Positions 21,251 through 33,370 are shown, counted from the stretch's first letter. The stretch is 64,000 bases of DNA from Hyposmocoma kahamanoa (GCF_003589595.1 NW_020653900.1:2209410-2273409), one strand, 5' to 3'. Notes: a model not told the origin generated them from the sequence alone. Numbers and translations: made by a program.

Positions 21251-21689
21251 TTTGAGTTTCGTCATGATTCTTTTATATTTGAAATCAAGTGAGAACTTTA
21301 ACTCGTAAAACCTTGGTTCGACTATATAACTTGTTGCTGCTTTTATCCATCGCAAATTCGAGTACTCAACTATCGAATAGTGTCGTTCAGTGTGTTAAGT
21401 GCCGTAAGTGGGTCAATACAGGGCAATGAATCAAGGAGTAATTAAGCAGTTAATACACTTATCACGAGCGCTGCGCGCGCGCTTTTGGATCCGACTGAAT
21501 TGTTTGTTCGTTAATTGGCTTGGGGCTCTAGGTCGGGTAGTGAATTAATGAAAAGGGCACCTTCTAAGCAAACGCGTTTAATTGCTTCGTAAAATAGCGT
21601 CGGTTATGATGCCTTGTCTAGCCTTCCGAGTTTGATTTTTGGTATAAAACATAAACATAAACGTATCGGCTGTAGTGTGTAGAGGTTAT
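21251..21689. other. Unassigned
   Basis: No gene recognised. GCGCTGCGCGCGCGC at 21470-21482 is a short GC island. Confidence 0.25.
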
Positions 21690-21925
21690 TAAAAAAGTTA
21701 CTAAATGTCACTAATGACGAAGAATTCCGGAAGTCAGTACAAAATAACAAGAACACATTGGAGAATTTCGTCAAATTGGTAATTTGACCATGGCTCAGAT
21801 GGTTAGAGCAGTGCAACGGTGCAGCACCACGTCCACCCACGTCCATACGTGGGTTCAAATCCCACCTATTTTTCTGTATGTTCGAGTTTTGTATTCATAA
21901 TCATATCAAAACTAGTGGAGTTATT
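21690..21925 (+). mobile_element. tRNA-derived T-family repeat
   Basis: Core: CATGGCTCAGATGGTTAGAG (A box) and ACGTGGGTTCAAATCCCACC (B box with paired T-arm). It ends at TTGTATTCATAATCATATC-AAAACTAGTGGAGT, the family right terminus. The T-arm pairs (GTGGG with CCCAC) but the acceptor ends do not, so a functional tRNA is unlikely. Confidence 0.62.
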
Positions 21926-22700
21926 TTCGTTTATATTTTAAGTACGTAAAACATAGTGTGGAGCTCAGACTGAAATGCCAAATCCTATAATATTTTAAAT
22001 ATATATGTATTATGGCGTTATAGTATTTTTACGTTATTTATTACACATTATAATATATTCCATTAATTTATAATACTTACCTAAGTATCAGTAACTTTGA
22101 ATTATATTTTGTGTTAGTTTATAATATTTCTCCCTCTAAGACTACAAATTCGCATCAGTGGTACGTTCAGCAGGCGTTCTAGGTTTGCGCGTACATTTCG
22201 CGCAAACGTGTGTTTTGTGTTAGATACTTCCAACACAAGACACAATGTAATTTAAGCACCCAGAATTTGTGGCCTTACTCTCTTGCTCGCTGTTGCCCGC
22301 TTATGGCTTTTGCTCTCACTGCCTGGGGTTAGCTAGAAGAGATCTCTTCTCTCTCTTCTCTCGCATCGAAAGCGTTAAAGGGGTCTACAGCGAACCCGCC
22401 GACCAGGGCAGGCTGGTGTCTGCGGCCTTGTTTCTGGAATCATGTCATAGAATTAGATTAAAATAGAAAAATTGGATTAGGTTCGGTAGTTCGGGTTCGG
22501 TATCTAGAACCCTTTAGAGACAACTTCACCTTTGTTCACTTTGTGTATAATTAATATTTCTTTTGAGTTTGTTTGGCAATAAAGAATATACTTTATTTTT
22601 ACTATTTTTATTTATACTTTATTCATCAGTCTATTGATACAGGCACTTGCATATAATTGTCAACTTTAAATGACATGGCGTTTTCGTGACGACAATGCTG
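21926..22700. other. Unassigned, possible solo LTR-like segment
   Basis: The stretch 22200-22480 has higher GC and polypyrimidine runs (GAGATCTCTTCTCTCTCTTC) and is followed by AATAAA at about 22583-22588. That combination is reminiscent of an LTR with a polyadenylation signal, but I found neither a second copy nor flanking duplications. Low confidence. Confidence 0.25.
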
Positions 22701-22704
22701 CGTG

Positions 22705-22822
22705 TGCGCCTCAGGGTGCAATGGGAGCAGTGGCAGTGCCCCTCAGTTCTTTGCGATTTAAAGTTCTTAGTCGCACTGCAAGTGTTATGGACAGGCCTGT
22801 CATTTACCACTAGGCGCAACAA
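22705..22822 (+). mobile_element. Rep-A copy 8, partial
   Basis: Runs from CCTCAGGGTGCAATGGGAGC to GTCATTTACCACTAGGCGCA. Both ends are truncated and there is no A-tail. Confidence 0.75.
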
Positions 22823-22894
22823 TTTCCACACAACTTGAAACACTATGAACTTAAGAAAGATAAGTCCTTATACTACATATTTATATCTGCACAT

Positions 22895-23110
22895 CTTTGA
22901 CGATCTCTGTCGCATAACGGTTGACATTGTGGGCGCTAGGTGCGGAGGTCTCGGGTTCGTTTTCTGGTAGGACCATTGTGGTAAAATAACTTTTCTAAAT
23001 CGGTTCTGGTCTGGGTGTTCTGGGAAGAGCCCCAGAATTCCGTTCCTCCGGTGGTCATCGTACAGAGAATTTTTTAGTTTGAGACCAGGCAAATGGTTTG
23101 GTTGTCTGGC
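22895..23110 (+). mobile_element. tRNA-derived SINE, D-family, copy 2
   Basis: Collinear with 20668-21020: CATAACGGTTGACATTGTGG, GGTGCGGAGGTCTCGGGTTC, GGTTCTGGTCTGGGTGTTCT, and an end at GAGACCAGGCAAATGG. It lacks the spacer seen in copy 1, so it probably represents the compact original form. Confidence 0.68.
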
Positions 23111-23138
23111 ATATGTATATTATTATCTGCTATTTCTT

Positions 23139-23275
23139 TGCCTCTGTGGCCGAACGGTTACCATGATGAACTGCCACGCAGAAGTACCGGGTTCGATCTA
23201 TGTGTGTGTCCATTGCACCAGCAATCCCTAGTGCGGGGCTAAGAAAAAAGACAAATAATAATATTATTATCTAGC
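23139..23275 (+). mobile_element. tRNA-derived SINE, S-family, internally deleted
   Basis: The S-family head is GCCTCTGTGGCCGAACGGTTAC, a Ser/Leu-type A box, followed by GGGTTCGAT. Here the body jumps straight to TATGTGTGTGTCCATTG and GTGCGGGGCTA, losing about 70 bp found in the copies at 28030, 45340 and 61466. Confidence 0.75.
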
Positions 23276-23544
23276 ATATTACTGAAATGAATAACAAACT
23301 TCCCCTAATAGGTCTAAAAGCTCCCGGGGACATTTCTCTTAATTCTCACCACAAAATTACGCACCCTAACCGAGCAGCGCAATTGCAAGCGATATAAAAT
23401 AGGCGTTGATTGCGCCGAGATCGTATCTGAATGGACTTAATTGATTCGTTTTGTTCCTGCCAGTTGCGCGCGACTACAAGCCGTAGTTCGGTGGCTAAAC
23501 TTGCTTACGCAAGAGGGAAACTACGTAAATACATACATGCCATA

Positions 23545-24118
23545 TTCGAACTATGGAGTTATGGAGCGAGCAATGCTCGGCATTTCTCTACGTGATCGAA
23601 TCAGAAATGAGGAGATCCGTAGAAGAACGAGAGTCACCGACAAAGCTCAAAGGATTAGCACGTTGAAGTGACACTAGTCAAGGCACATAGCTCGTAGAAC
23701 TGACGGCCGTTGGGGCAGAAAGGTTCTCGAATGAAGACCACGAACCGGAAGGCGTTCAGTGGGACGGCCCCCTACTATAGGAGGGCTAGTCTGGCAATCT
23801 TTTGGGGAGGCCAATAATAATAGTATATTTTTATTTTCTCTCACATTAGACAGGTACATAGTAACAGTGTATAGTTTCAATATTACATTTTGTGAGAGAC
23901 AGGAGCGTAGACTAACCCTGTATCTTTGGTCTCCTGGCCCCCTCTCTTGATTGCACAATTTATTTATTCTTACAGAGTAACTACATTACATTACATTAAA
24001 TCGCTTCTTACTAATAATGTAAGTATAATGATAATTTAATTTATTTTAATTAGGTATATGTGATCGATTATATAAATAAATGTGGACATCTTCCGGCTGA
24101 TATGATGATGATGATATT
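23545..24118 (+). mobile_element. RTE-like LINE, C-terminal end, interrupted
   Basis: The plus strand encodes MERAMLGISLRDRIRNEEIR, RTRVTDKAQRI, a stop, RTDGRWGRKVLEWRPRTGR and SVGRPP, which is the classic RTE-type C-terminal run. The following LGEA-type segment breaks at GGGGAGGCCAA (about 23805-23816) and resumes at TGTGGACATCTTCCGGCTG (24082), ending in a GATGATGATGAT tail. The gap is another element (23817-24081). Stops and deletions make it a pseudogene. Confidence 0.72.
23817..24081 (-). mobile_element. LINE 3' end nested in the RTE fragment
   Basis: The minus strand has an open block NQERGPGDQRYRVSLRSCLS followed by an A/T-rich 3' region ending near AATAATAATAG at the left border, consistent with an A-rich tail pointing left. 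The clade is unknown. Assigned from position inside the RTE fragment and from its compact protein-like block. Confidence 0.5.
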
Positions 24119-24523
24119 CGAACACGTCATTTCACGTTCATTCCTGTCTGGAAATATTTTATTTGTAAACAAGTAAAACAGCCAATTTAATACAATTATC
24201 AATAACGAGGGTTAATTTATTGATAACCACCGGTAAAAGTAATTAATTTATTACGTTTACCTCGAATTTCGGTAATTATTAATAATGATTGATGATTATT
24301 AATAATTTTCAATTAATCACACTTACCGTAACACATAGATTAATATTGTTTATGTTACTTACATACTTAATTTTTAAAAAAACATACAAGTTTTTCTTAA
24401 ACCTATTTCTGGCACAAGTCTCACTCAAAGTAGCGTGTCCGATTTTGTTATTAATTCGCAGACAGCGAATGTACTTACTTAGGTGGACATTTTGTTATTT
24501 GTTTCCATTGTTTTATGATACAA

Positions 24524-24785
24524 AGTTACACGACGAACAAGACGTGGGCCTGGTGATAAGCAACACTCCTATCCATAACAGTTGTAGTGCCACAGCTTTA
24601 AATCACAAACATCCGAGGAGAAGGAATGCTACTGCGCCCGTGACCCTGAGACATAAGTTGAAAAGTCCCACGTGCCTGTAATTTCACCAGCACCTTTAAC
24701 ACATGACTATTGCTTGGCGGCATAAATAGGTAAGGTGGCAATACTTCCCTGGACGAACTCTTTCACAAGGAGCTAAAAAGGCTGA
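24524..24785 (-). mobile_element. Rep-A copy 9
   Basis: A reversed copy from ACACGACGAACAAGACGTGG through GACCCTGAGACATAAGTTG to GGACGAACTCTTTCACAAGG. Together with copy 10 at 25112 it forms a head-to-head pair about 330 bp apart. Confidence 0.82.
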
Positions 24786-24804
24786 AGTAGGCCAACCTCA
24801 GCCA

Positions 24805-24960
24805 GCCAGTGCTATAGCTTCGTGGTAGAAATCCTCGGTCCCTGAGAAGATGGCCGGTGGCGGCTAGATACAGCCTGCGTAGGGTCGGGAGGGTTGTCGT
24901 GCTCAGGGGTAGGCTTATGTCCAGCAGTGAATGCGTGTAAGCTGATGATGAATAAACATA
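24805..24960 (+). mobile_element. RTE-like LINE 3' end
   Basis: Contains GAGAAGATGGCCGGTGGCGG, GGTCGGGAGGGTTGTCGTG, then CTTATGTCCAGCAGTGAATG and a GCTGATGATGA end. That order matches RTE 3' termini. It lies between the two head-to-head Rep-A copies. Confidence 0.55.
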
Positions 24961-25111
24961 TTGTTATTATATTATATAAGGACAGCAATATTATGCAGTC
25001 TTGATCTTGAAGATTGTCAAAAAGATGATTGCGCAACTGTCTGAGTCGTCTTGCATGGCTGCTGACTCACTGAGATAGCTTCTCAAACATCCACAAAAGC
25101 ACCTGAGTGCC

Positions 25112-25395
25112 ATAACACTTTAGTAGCATTAGAGCTCCTTGTGAAAGAGTTGATCCAGGGAAGTACTGCCACCTTGCCTATTTCTGCCGCCAAGGATGAG
25201 CATTAGTGTGTTCCGGTTTTGAAGGGTAAGATTGCTGGTGAAATTACAGGCACATGGGACTTGTCAACTTATGTCTCAGGGTGACGGGCGCAGTGGCAGA
25301 GCCCCTCAGATCTTTGCGATTTAAAGCTCTGACAGGCATGTAGTCTTCCATCAGGCGCACGACTTGTTCGTCCCGTTACTTGATATATTTAAAAA
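25112..25395 (+). mobile_element. Rep-A copy 10
   Basis: A nearly full copy from TAGTAGCATTAGAGCTCCTT to GTTCGTCCCGTTACTTGATA followed by TTTAAAAAAAG. A short internal deletion removes the GTGGCACTGCAACTG part. Confidence 0.87.
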
Positions 25396-26334
25396 AAGAC
25401 TTAATTTACATTGCTGGGGAATGGAACGGAAGTGGATTTTTGTAACGAAATTGTACAAAGCATAATGAACTTTATGTCAATTGTGTAACGTAAAAACCAG
25501 AACCGATGCAGTAGCAGTGGGAAATTTCAGGCACGAGAATTATCCAGAAGACGCTCGACCTGTTTTTTGGCTCGTACCTAGTTTGTACGCTACAAAAAGC
25601 CACTTCCATTCCATTCTGCAGTAATGTAAATTGAGCCTAAATAATTCTCGCGTCAGGAATTTAAAAGCGTGATTCCTTTTATGTTTCTTGTGCTCCACTT
25701 TTCTGTTACCAAACAACCAATGACATAAGGTTCAATGTTGAATGGATAATTTTGACAGTTCGCATGAGCGTGTGGCTGCGTGAACGTCATAAATCTGAAT
25801 ATCTGCGAGCAGTCGCATAATATACTGGCTTATTGTCAACGTGAGTCTGAAGTTATGGAAAAATCGCGCGTTTCGTGTCCGACCCGTGAATAGATTAGTG
25901 AACACGTGCAGAGATTTCTCGACATTCTTTTTTAATGATAGAATTTTATGACTAGTCATGTAAATTAAATCCGTTGGCTCACCACTCGGTGGTTTACCTA
26001 AAGATAAAGGAGAGTCGCTTTTGTATTTTTAAAAATAAAGTACTTCTGTTCTAAGCACAGAAGAAGGGAGCGCGGAAGGCCACTGTACCACCAAAATCTT
26101 TATTTGGAACATTAGCAAGGTTTACTTGATAAGTATTTAAGTAGTTGTGAACAAGATGGTGTAGCAGCTATTAGCGCCCAACTCTGGATAAAAATAAAGA
26201 GCTTCGATGGAATGGGAAAATGATAATATTGATAATAATGTGTCACACAACCGCACCAATTATCTGATCTTAAAGTAGGGACTTCCCTGTACCATGAGTG
26301 TCAGAGCAAAGGATTTTTGTCCGGAACCAATTCC
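25396..26334. other. Unassigned
   Basis: No gene or repeat recognised. Confidence 0.25.
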
Positions 26335-26432
26335 GAAACAATTTAGAAATCATTTCCCAAATTGGTCCTACCGAGAGTCGAATCCTGGACGTCATCACCA
26401 GTGCAAACTTTTGGTCCAGCGAGGTCGTCAAT
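26335..26432 (-). mobile_element. tRNA-derived SINE head, D-family
   Basis: On the minus strand: GACGACCTCGCTGGACCAAA, then CAGGATTCGACTCTCGGTAG and GACCAATT. Head only, abutting the TIR element at 26445. Confidence 0.5.
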
Positions 26433-26444
26433 TATATAAAAGGG

Positions 26445-27694
26445 GTAGAGGAAAGGTGTACCAGATGATCCCCTTAAGGGAGAACGATGGTAGTTTAAAA
26501 GATATTCAGCTTAAAGCAGTAAAAGCGTTGAATGACAGAAAATGTATCTATTTACATGTTGTCTTACTAAAAACGTTTAATTTTTTGATCTTTCATTATT
26601 ATATTCGAATATTTTTCAAACCCTACTAAAGGATCGGCTTGGACACCGGGGTGTCCAAGATGATCCTAAGGGTATGGGTAAGACGATCCAGGGGATCACC
26701 TTGCCTATATTTAGGAAAATTTATAAGTTTTGGTAGAAACAAATGAATACAACAACTTTTTAGACTTAACAAAGTCCTCACTTATGTAATCTAGGTATAT
26801 GAAATAACAGTTACGGAACTTCGAGAACACCTAAGGGTGGGCGATATTGTTTTTTATGGCAAGTTGATGTCGATCCTCGTCTCCATATCTTTAATGTACT
26901 TTACGAGCTCGATTTCCTGTTTAAGACATCTGATGAAAACGGTTTTCTTTATTTTTACCTTTAGCCCGTCTTTTTAATGTCATAACGCGTACCTACTACG
27001 AACTATTTACTTGCCGATCTATGTGACGTTTTTATGCCTCTAGTTCTTAGATCATAATCTTCCGACTACCCACCACGAAAGGTTTTTTTTTACAATTACG
27101 GGGCCTGGTCTAAAACAAGAAAAAGCATTTATATTTGTTATTAATCGAGATCGATCATGTAAACGAAATCCAGTCTTCTACTATTTTATTCGAATGCAAG
27201 CTATTTAATTAAGAGACTTCAGTACTTTGAAAAACATACAATTAAATATAGTCCGTTAACAATATATACAGTACAAGATGATCCCCACGGATCATCTCGT
27301 ACACCAAAACCATGATCATCTTGCCGAAAATTTACTTATTTTTATTTTTTATTCAGCAAAATAACTTGTATGCTGTCTACTGTTACTACGCCATCAAAAA
27401 AGTAAATAGAGCCTTATACAAAGCCATCAAACAAAAATCTTAGCAATTGATTGTTTAGAATGGAAGTTGCCTAAGCTTTTAATCAACTTTACCTTAGATC
27501 AATCTCACACAATTTTTATTTTTTTCCACAAAAAATAACTCATAACTCACATCGCCATTACGAATTGACTGATGAGAGGGCACATTGAGGCCTACATTTT
27601 ATCGAAGAAAATATCTAGATGACGTTACTAGTTTCGCTATAATTGAAAAGGATCATCTTACCTCCAAGAATCATCTCGTACACCTTTCCCCTAC
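26445..27694. mobile_element. 1.25-kb TIR element with GATGATC subterminal motifs
   Basis: The left end GTAGAGGAAAGGTGTACCAG-ATGATCC matches the reverse complement of the right end (GTAGGGGAAAGGTGTACGAG-ATGATTC). Inside, the words AAGATGATCC or their reverse occur repeatedly: near 26668, 26690, 27275-27300 (where two face each other around CCAC), 27312 and 27653. There is no transposase-like frame. Arrays of a short motif near the ends are typical of transposase binding sites in several DNA-transposon superfamilies. Confidence 0.65.
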
Positions 27695-27794
27695 AAGTCA
27701 AAAAAGCAAAATTTACAAAGAAGCGCGAAAAACAGTTAAAGCTTAATGATATTAAGCGTTACTACGCCTTTTCACTAGAGCCATAGAATTATAA

Positions 27795-28391
27795 GGGCGC
27801 GTTCCCATTATGTCATAATGTTTTATTTATCGTGGACGACTGTCGTGTCTAGCTTGTTCCCTTATCACGACTATCGTACCTGTGTCGTGTACGTTTATTT
27901 TATCGTTGAACGACTGTCGTGTCTAGCTGTTCCCACTAGGTCATGACGACAATTTGTCGGTTCACGGCAGCCGCCTAGTCATTTGCACGTCAGAGCTTTT
28001 TGAAGCGATTATCTGTTGTCACATTTATAACTACCTCTGTGGCCGAACGATTGCCATGCCGGACTGCCACGCAGAGGTCCCAGGTTCATTTCCCGGGCCG
28101 GGAGATATATTTGTATGGCCTACATTTATTTCTCTCGTGAGTTTGAGTGTAATTTGTGGTTGTCTATGTGTGTGTCCATGGCACCCGCGACACAGGGTTT
28201 CCCTATTCATATATCAATTTTATAGTGACGCTTTATTTATCTCTTCTCGTTGTCATGACAGTCTGTCGTCGTAACGTCAAAAAAGTCACAAACGTGTTGT
28301 TCCATGTGTGAACAACTTCATTTAAATATACAAACCACGACCCTTTAAACTGCACGACTATATGTCGTCACGACGTAATGGAAACGCGCCC
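27795..28391. mobile_element. PIF/Harbinger-like MITE, copy 1, carrying a SINE
   Basis: It starts GGGCGCGTTCCCATTATGTC and ends GACGTAATGGAAACGCGCCC, an inverted repeat, flanked on both sides by TAA (27792-27794 and 28392-28394). A 3-bp TAA duplication and GGG-starting ends are the PIF/Harbinger hallmark. The interior is full of ACGACTGTCGT-like words. A SINE is inserted at 28030-28210. Confidence 0.8.
28030..28210 (+). mobile_element. SINE, S-family, inside the MITE
   Basis: Carries TGTGGCCGAACGATTGCCAT, the body CGGGAGATATATTTGTATGG, TTTCTCTCGTGAGTTTGAGT and CCATGGCACCCGCGACACAG, and stops at TTTCCCTA without the usual TTA-rich tail. It is younger than the MITE it interrupts. Confidence 0.85.
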
Positions 28392-28797
28392 TAATACACA
28401 CACAATTATATATATATTTACTACCGAAAATAAAATGAATTAAAAAGTCTAATAAAATATAAAATATTCACTATTTCAATGAACATTGACATGCTTGCCT
28501 AAATAGTCTAACGAGCCATTCATCCTTGATAGGGTAATTAAATAATTATGACTCTGAATGTTGTCTACTCTGTGTCCGATTGAGCCATCCGCGGTACGCA
28601 GAAGGCGCGCTGCAGACATGCCGACGCAGGAACGTTAATATGCAAACGCTTATACAGTATGATGCCGATAGCCACAGCTCACCTGGCAGATTGAACTGTT
28701 CGTACTTTAGAACATCACAGTTTGGATTTTCTTGTAAGAAAACTGTCAGGGTATAAGTTAGGGTAGGGGTATAAGTGTCAGGGTATACATTTATTAC

Positions 28798-29070
28798 TAG
28801 TAGAGCTCTTCCAAAGAAAAGTGTGTGAAAGATTTCGTCCAAGGGAGTACAGCCACCTTACCTATTTCTGCCGCCAAGCAGTAGTATGAGTGTGATTACT
28901 CCGTTTCGGTTTAGAAGGGTAAGGGTGCTGGTGAAATTACAGGCACATGAAACTTCCCAACCTACTTCTCAGGGTAACGGATGCAGTGGCAGTGCCCCTC
29001 AGATCTTTGTGTTTTAAAGCTCTGACCGTCACTGCAACTGTTATGGACAGGCGTGTCAGTTACCATGGAA
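28798..29070 (+). mobile_element. Rep-A copy 11
   Basis: Nearly complete from head (AAAGATTTCGTCCAAGGGAG) to GACAGGCGTGTCAGTTACCA; the final tail block is lost. Confidence 0.85.
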
Positions 29071-30894
29071 AAAAAGAGAGGTTTCAAGATTCTACAAAAG
29101 ACATTAGTCAATACCTTTTTAATTTCTCTAGGCCTAATTTATATTACTGACTTTTCAACTTCGGAGGTATTCGTGTGTGTGAATGAGACATTAAAAATAA
29201 AATACACGGTAAGCAGCAATACAATCTTTTCGTTTGACAAACGCGCGTGAAATGCAGTAGTGTAGCGGCTACGGTAGCAAAAACTCTCAGATTGCACAAA
29301 TCTTTCAGCGGGAGTCTACCAAATTTATTGCGGTTCAAATTTTAACAAGAAACAAATCTAAAAATTATGCAAACAAACAAAAACCCGATTGCATAAACAT
29401 TTAGCTGGAAAGATAAAAAATATATTCTCCCCTCACTATTTTCATTATTTTTAAAGCCTATGACACTCCCAAAATCAAGACGAATGTAACGCCTCATATG
29501 TCAAAATCCATCAAGCCGTTTAGGCTGTACAGCGTGATAAAGAAATGGACATACATACACTTGAAAAACATAACCCTCCCGCAGTCCGGTAAAATAAACA
29601 TTCTATCGTGTCAAACCAAAACCTAGCAAGGTTCATTACAGTGTTTGGTAATTTCATAACAGCAAGAATCTTTCGGCTGTTAACGAGGGAAAATAAATTT
29701 ATTCGTTTTTGAATAGAAATAACTTACTTTCCAACGTAAAATTGTAATGGCTGCATAGATTTCTTTAATATCTAATGTACAACGTAAGTTAAATGTATCT
29801 CTTTACCTCAAAAATTACAAAAAACCGAAAAATCTTTACACAGTTTTTCTCAAAGTGCTGTTTTTGATATTAGAATCTTTTGTTTTGACATGGTAGAGAA
29901 GATTTCTATGAGTATTACATGTCATTCATTGGAAGCCACGTGACACTGTCGTCTATCGCCGCACTTAAAAACAAGGATTTCATACTCTGATCTATCAAGT
30001 TCCGAGCTCGAAAAATCGTAAATCATAATTAATCTTAATTAATTAATGCTACAGTAGTATACAAAATTGATATATCTTTACGTACCATGCCGTTTTAAAG
30101 TGGCTGCAACGGCGGTGTTCTGCTAAACATACATTAATAGTAATCTACCTACTCAATCAATCAATTCGAAAAGATCATCCCATAGCTCTGATTTAAATAC
30201 TTTTTCCATATGACAAAGCAGTTAAAATGCCTCGTCCCAATCGGTATAGTCGATTTGTGTGACTCCAAGAGTCTCACATAGAATAAATTGTTAAACAGTA
30301 TACCGAATCTTTTATCTAGTAGCTCTTTCCATAATATGTAGTCAATTTATACGCCTCCACAGAAATAAACAAACTGATGTAAATAAGAAACAGTAAACTA
30401 ACTTTTTATTTGTATACGTCCTTTTCCACGTGACATACCATAACAGCTGTCTAGTCGCAACTAGTTTATTTGTGCAAAACCAGGTTTCTTGGATTAAGAA
30501 TCTAATGGTATTTTCACAAAGTAATTGTAAACATGTAAAATTCGCTGGTGAGACGATTGTAAACGAATTTAAATTATTTCTGAGTAGTCTTTTTTCGTAT
30601 TGATAATTCACTTATTTGTGTGAAAACACACATACACACATGTACAAAATAAGTATAGTTCCACTGTGTGCGGACAAACACTAGGCAAACAAATACTGAA
30701 GGTGTATTAAACATTCACCCATATGCACCCATTTGACAGATTAAACCAGGTGTGACATGTTTCTTTTTCAATAATATTACATGGACGACATTTGAATTTA
30801 ATAAGTCAATCAATAATTTAAACGCGGTGATAATTATATGGGTAAATTTTAATGATAACTGAACAATAGGTAGTCATATATATCAATGTCAATA
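29071..30894. other. Mostly unassigned; one degenerate repeat
   Basis: At about 29490-29565, TCAAAATCCATCAAGCCGTT-TAGGCTGTACAGCGTGATAA-AGAAATGGACATACATAC is a repeat tail common in moth and butterfly DNA. Nothing else recognised. Confidence 0.35.
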
Positions 30895-31435
30895 ATAGAT
30901 AGTCATATGTATATAGGCCTTGTAATCGATAACAGATTTAGCTGGGGACCACACAAAAACCATATAATATGTGCAATATTATAGGAAAATTTTCAGTGCT
31001 TAAATATAAGGTACCTTACAAAACTCTAAGGTTAATATGATTGGGTACGGTATTAGTAGTTATGTTTAACATATAATACTAAAATCTTGAAGAAATCTAT
31101 AACTCGCAATTATGAATCTTAAAAACTATTGTTCCAAATCATGTGTAGAGACCAAAAAATTTAAGTATCATAGAAACCAAAAAATATCTACTCCCTAAAA
31201 CAAATAATGTATTTGGTACTCGAAAATTAGATTATATAATTCCTAAATTACTAAATGAATTGCCTGCGGGCATTCAAGACCTATATGTGGAGGGAAAATG
31301 TAAAAATGTAAAAATAAACTAAGGAAATACTTGTTACTTGTAAATCGCTGTGGATGGATAAACCCTTAGTGGTTTTTTGAGCTACAGCTACATGTATGTA
31401 ATAAACCATTGTAAAATGTATTAAATAAATAAAAA
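30895..31435 (+). mobile_element. LINE reverse-transcriptase C-terminal relic
   Basis: Translating in shifting frames: LVIDNRFSWGPHKNHI, CNIIGKFSVLKYKVPYKTLR, MIGYGISSYV, then FGTRKLDYIIPKLLNELPAG, ending in an ATTAAATAAATAAAAAAA tail at about 31418. The SWGPH, KYKVPYKTLR and IIPKLLNELP blocks follow the order seen in non-LTR ORF2 proteins after the active site. Deletions, stops and frameshifts throughout. Clade uncertain. Confidence 0.6.
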
Positions 31436-33370
31436 AAATATAAAGATAAAAATAGATTTATTTGTGAACGTAGGTACAATAAATTAATTTCAATTAGATT
31501 TAAAATAATTATACATTACAGTGCTACTACAACCAATTTTGCAAAAACATACAAATATGTTTAGACATGGTCGCATAATATTCAAAGTTGATGTGAAAAT
31601 ATCTATTAATTTACGAAATGAAACTATTTTTTCGGATCTAATCACGGCTAACTGAAATGATAAAGTAATCAACCAGGTTGTATCTAATATTGCAAACCAC
31701 CCTATTTTTCACTATTCTTATAAAAGTTATTAATTAAATACCTTATGTTAATTATTTTTTTTGAGAAACATTCCAATTTAGGCTACGTGTGTTTTACAGA
31801 ATGATTTTATTTTAACAATATAATTTTTTATTAAATTAAAATTTATTATTATTACATAATTATTAAATATAAATATTAAATTTTATTATTATCAGGGAAA
31901 AATAGAGTGGTTTGCGTTAGTATTAGACATAACTGGTTGATATGACTTTACCATCTCAGTCAGCCGTGATCGTCCTCTTTATAGATCATGGGATCTAAAC
32001 GTTCGTTTGTTTAAAAAAATAAATATACGCGAGAAAGATTCAATAAATAGTTTCATTTCTTACGTGTAACAATCGCGAAAACCTAAGAACTCGATACCTA
32101 ATATAGTGTTTTTTTTTAAGGCAGGAGTAAAACGACAGTTCATTGAGCAACAGTGTCACCCGCTTGTGATCAGCTAGTGATTGCAGTCGATAAATATTTC
32201 ATCGACTATCGATTAATTATTGGTCACGCTTATGGCAGCCGAACTTATTTCATTTGAATCATCCTCGATCATTCGTTCAATTATTGAGCACTGAACTGAA
32301 CTTTCATTTAAATTGTCAATTTCTGTACGTTCATATATGCATACACAGTACCTGCGTACATTTAAAACTATGTTTAGGAAAAATACGAAGAGAATACATA
32401 TTCCAAAGTTTTTAATTTGAATTAAAAATATAAAATCGAATCCAACTATCCTTGTTAAAATATATATGAATAAAAAAATATCTCGATACTAGTAGGCCAA
32501 CTGTCAAAATAAGAAAAAAGAAGAAATAACGCAATTAGTAATCATTAGAACGTCATAGCATTCACAATACAGTAATTTTTGGCAAAATTTTGTCTTCTTT
32601 CACTATCTATCGATAAAACTATCGACAACAACTACATAACTGTTTAAAATTTTAGAAAATTATCACCCCTCATTTTACTCCGTCTTCAAAAAAGATAGAC
32701 GATATATTCGTATATATCGTATTTATTCATGTTTCAAAATATCATGAATGTATTGTATGTATAATTACATTATAATAGGGAGTCGGTTAGCCGTATGTTT
32801 TTCCTCTGTGGCACTATTGGAGGCCCACGTAAGGTCTTGCATTAACGAGCGTTTTGCAAAGGAATGAAGGTATCGCGTACAAATGATGAAATTTATCGAT
32901 TCTGCCTCTTTAGGCGCATTCTTCAGGGCTAATTGCAATGAAGAACTCAAATAAGTTTCTTAATTAAGAGCTTGGATACTTTATTGATCTATAAACTCGA
33001 ATAGTGGATGAATGGAATTCTATTTGCTTCAAATGTTGGGTCGTAAATGTGGTTCTGTGTTATTTAGTTCCTTAAAACAAGCGAATTAATATTTTGTTAA
33101 AAAGCATTAAGGCTTAATTTAGTTATATAGATACACTATCGACGTTTAAGCGCATGGAAAAATTTACATTGTCTATTATGCCACATTAGGTTAGCATTAG
33201 TTTGTATTAGAACGATAGATTGGTAACTTGCTTTAAATAAACGAGCAGATTGAATCAGTTGGATGCAAGCAGCGCAATACCGGTCGTTGTAGCGATCTTC
33301 TTCCAACTGAAATGAGGTGTTGAGTGAATGACAACATCTCAATAAATAAAATAAATATATAATATGGAAA
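31436..33370. other. Unassigned AT-rich stretch
   Basis: No gene. A 34-bp word at 32064-32097 recurs exactly at 40759-40792. Several TATCGAT-like words at 32185-32215 and 32605-32625 resemble the insect DRE motif, though in AT-rich DNA these may be chance. Confidence 0.35.

Noticed and set aside
21780..21872. Functional tRNA gene
   Set aside because: The T-arm pairs, but the anticodon arm is disrupted by extra sequence and the acceptor ends do not match.
22200..22600. Solo LTR of a retrotransposon
   Set aside because: An AATAAA and pyrimidine runs are present, but neither terminal TG..CA ends nor a target duplication were found.
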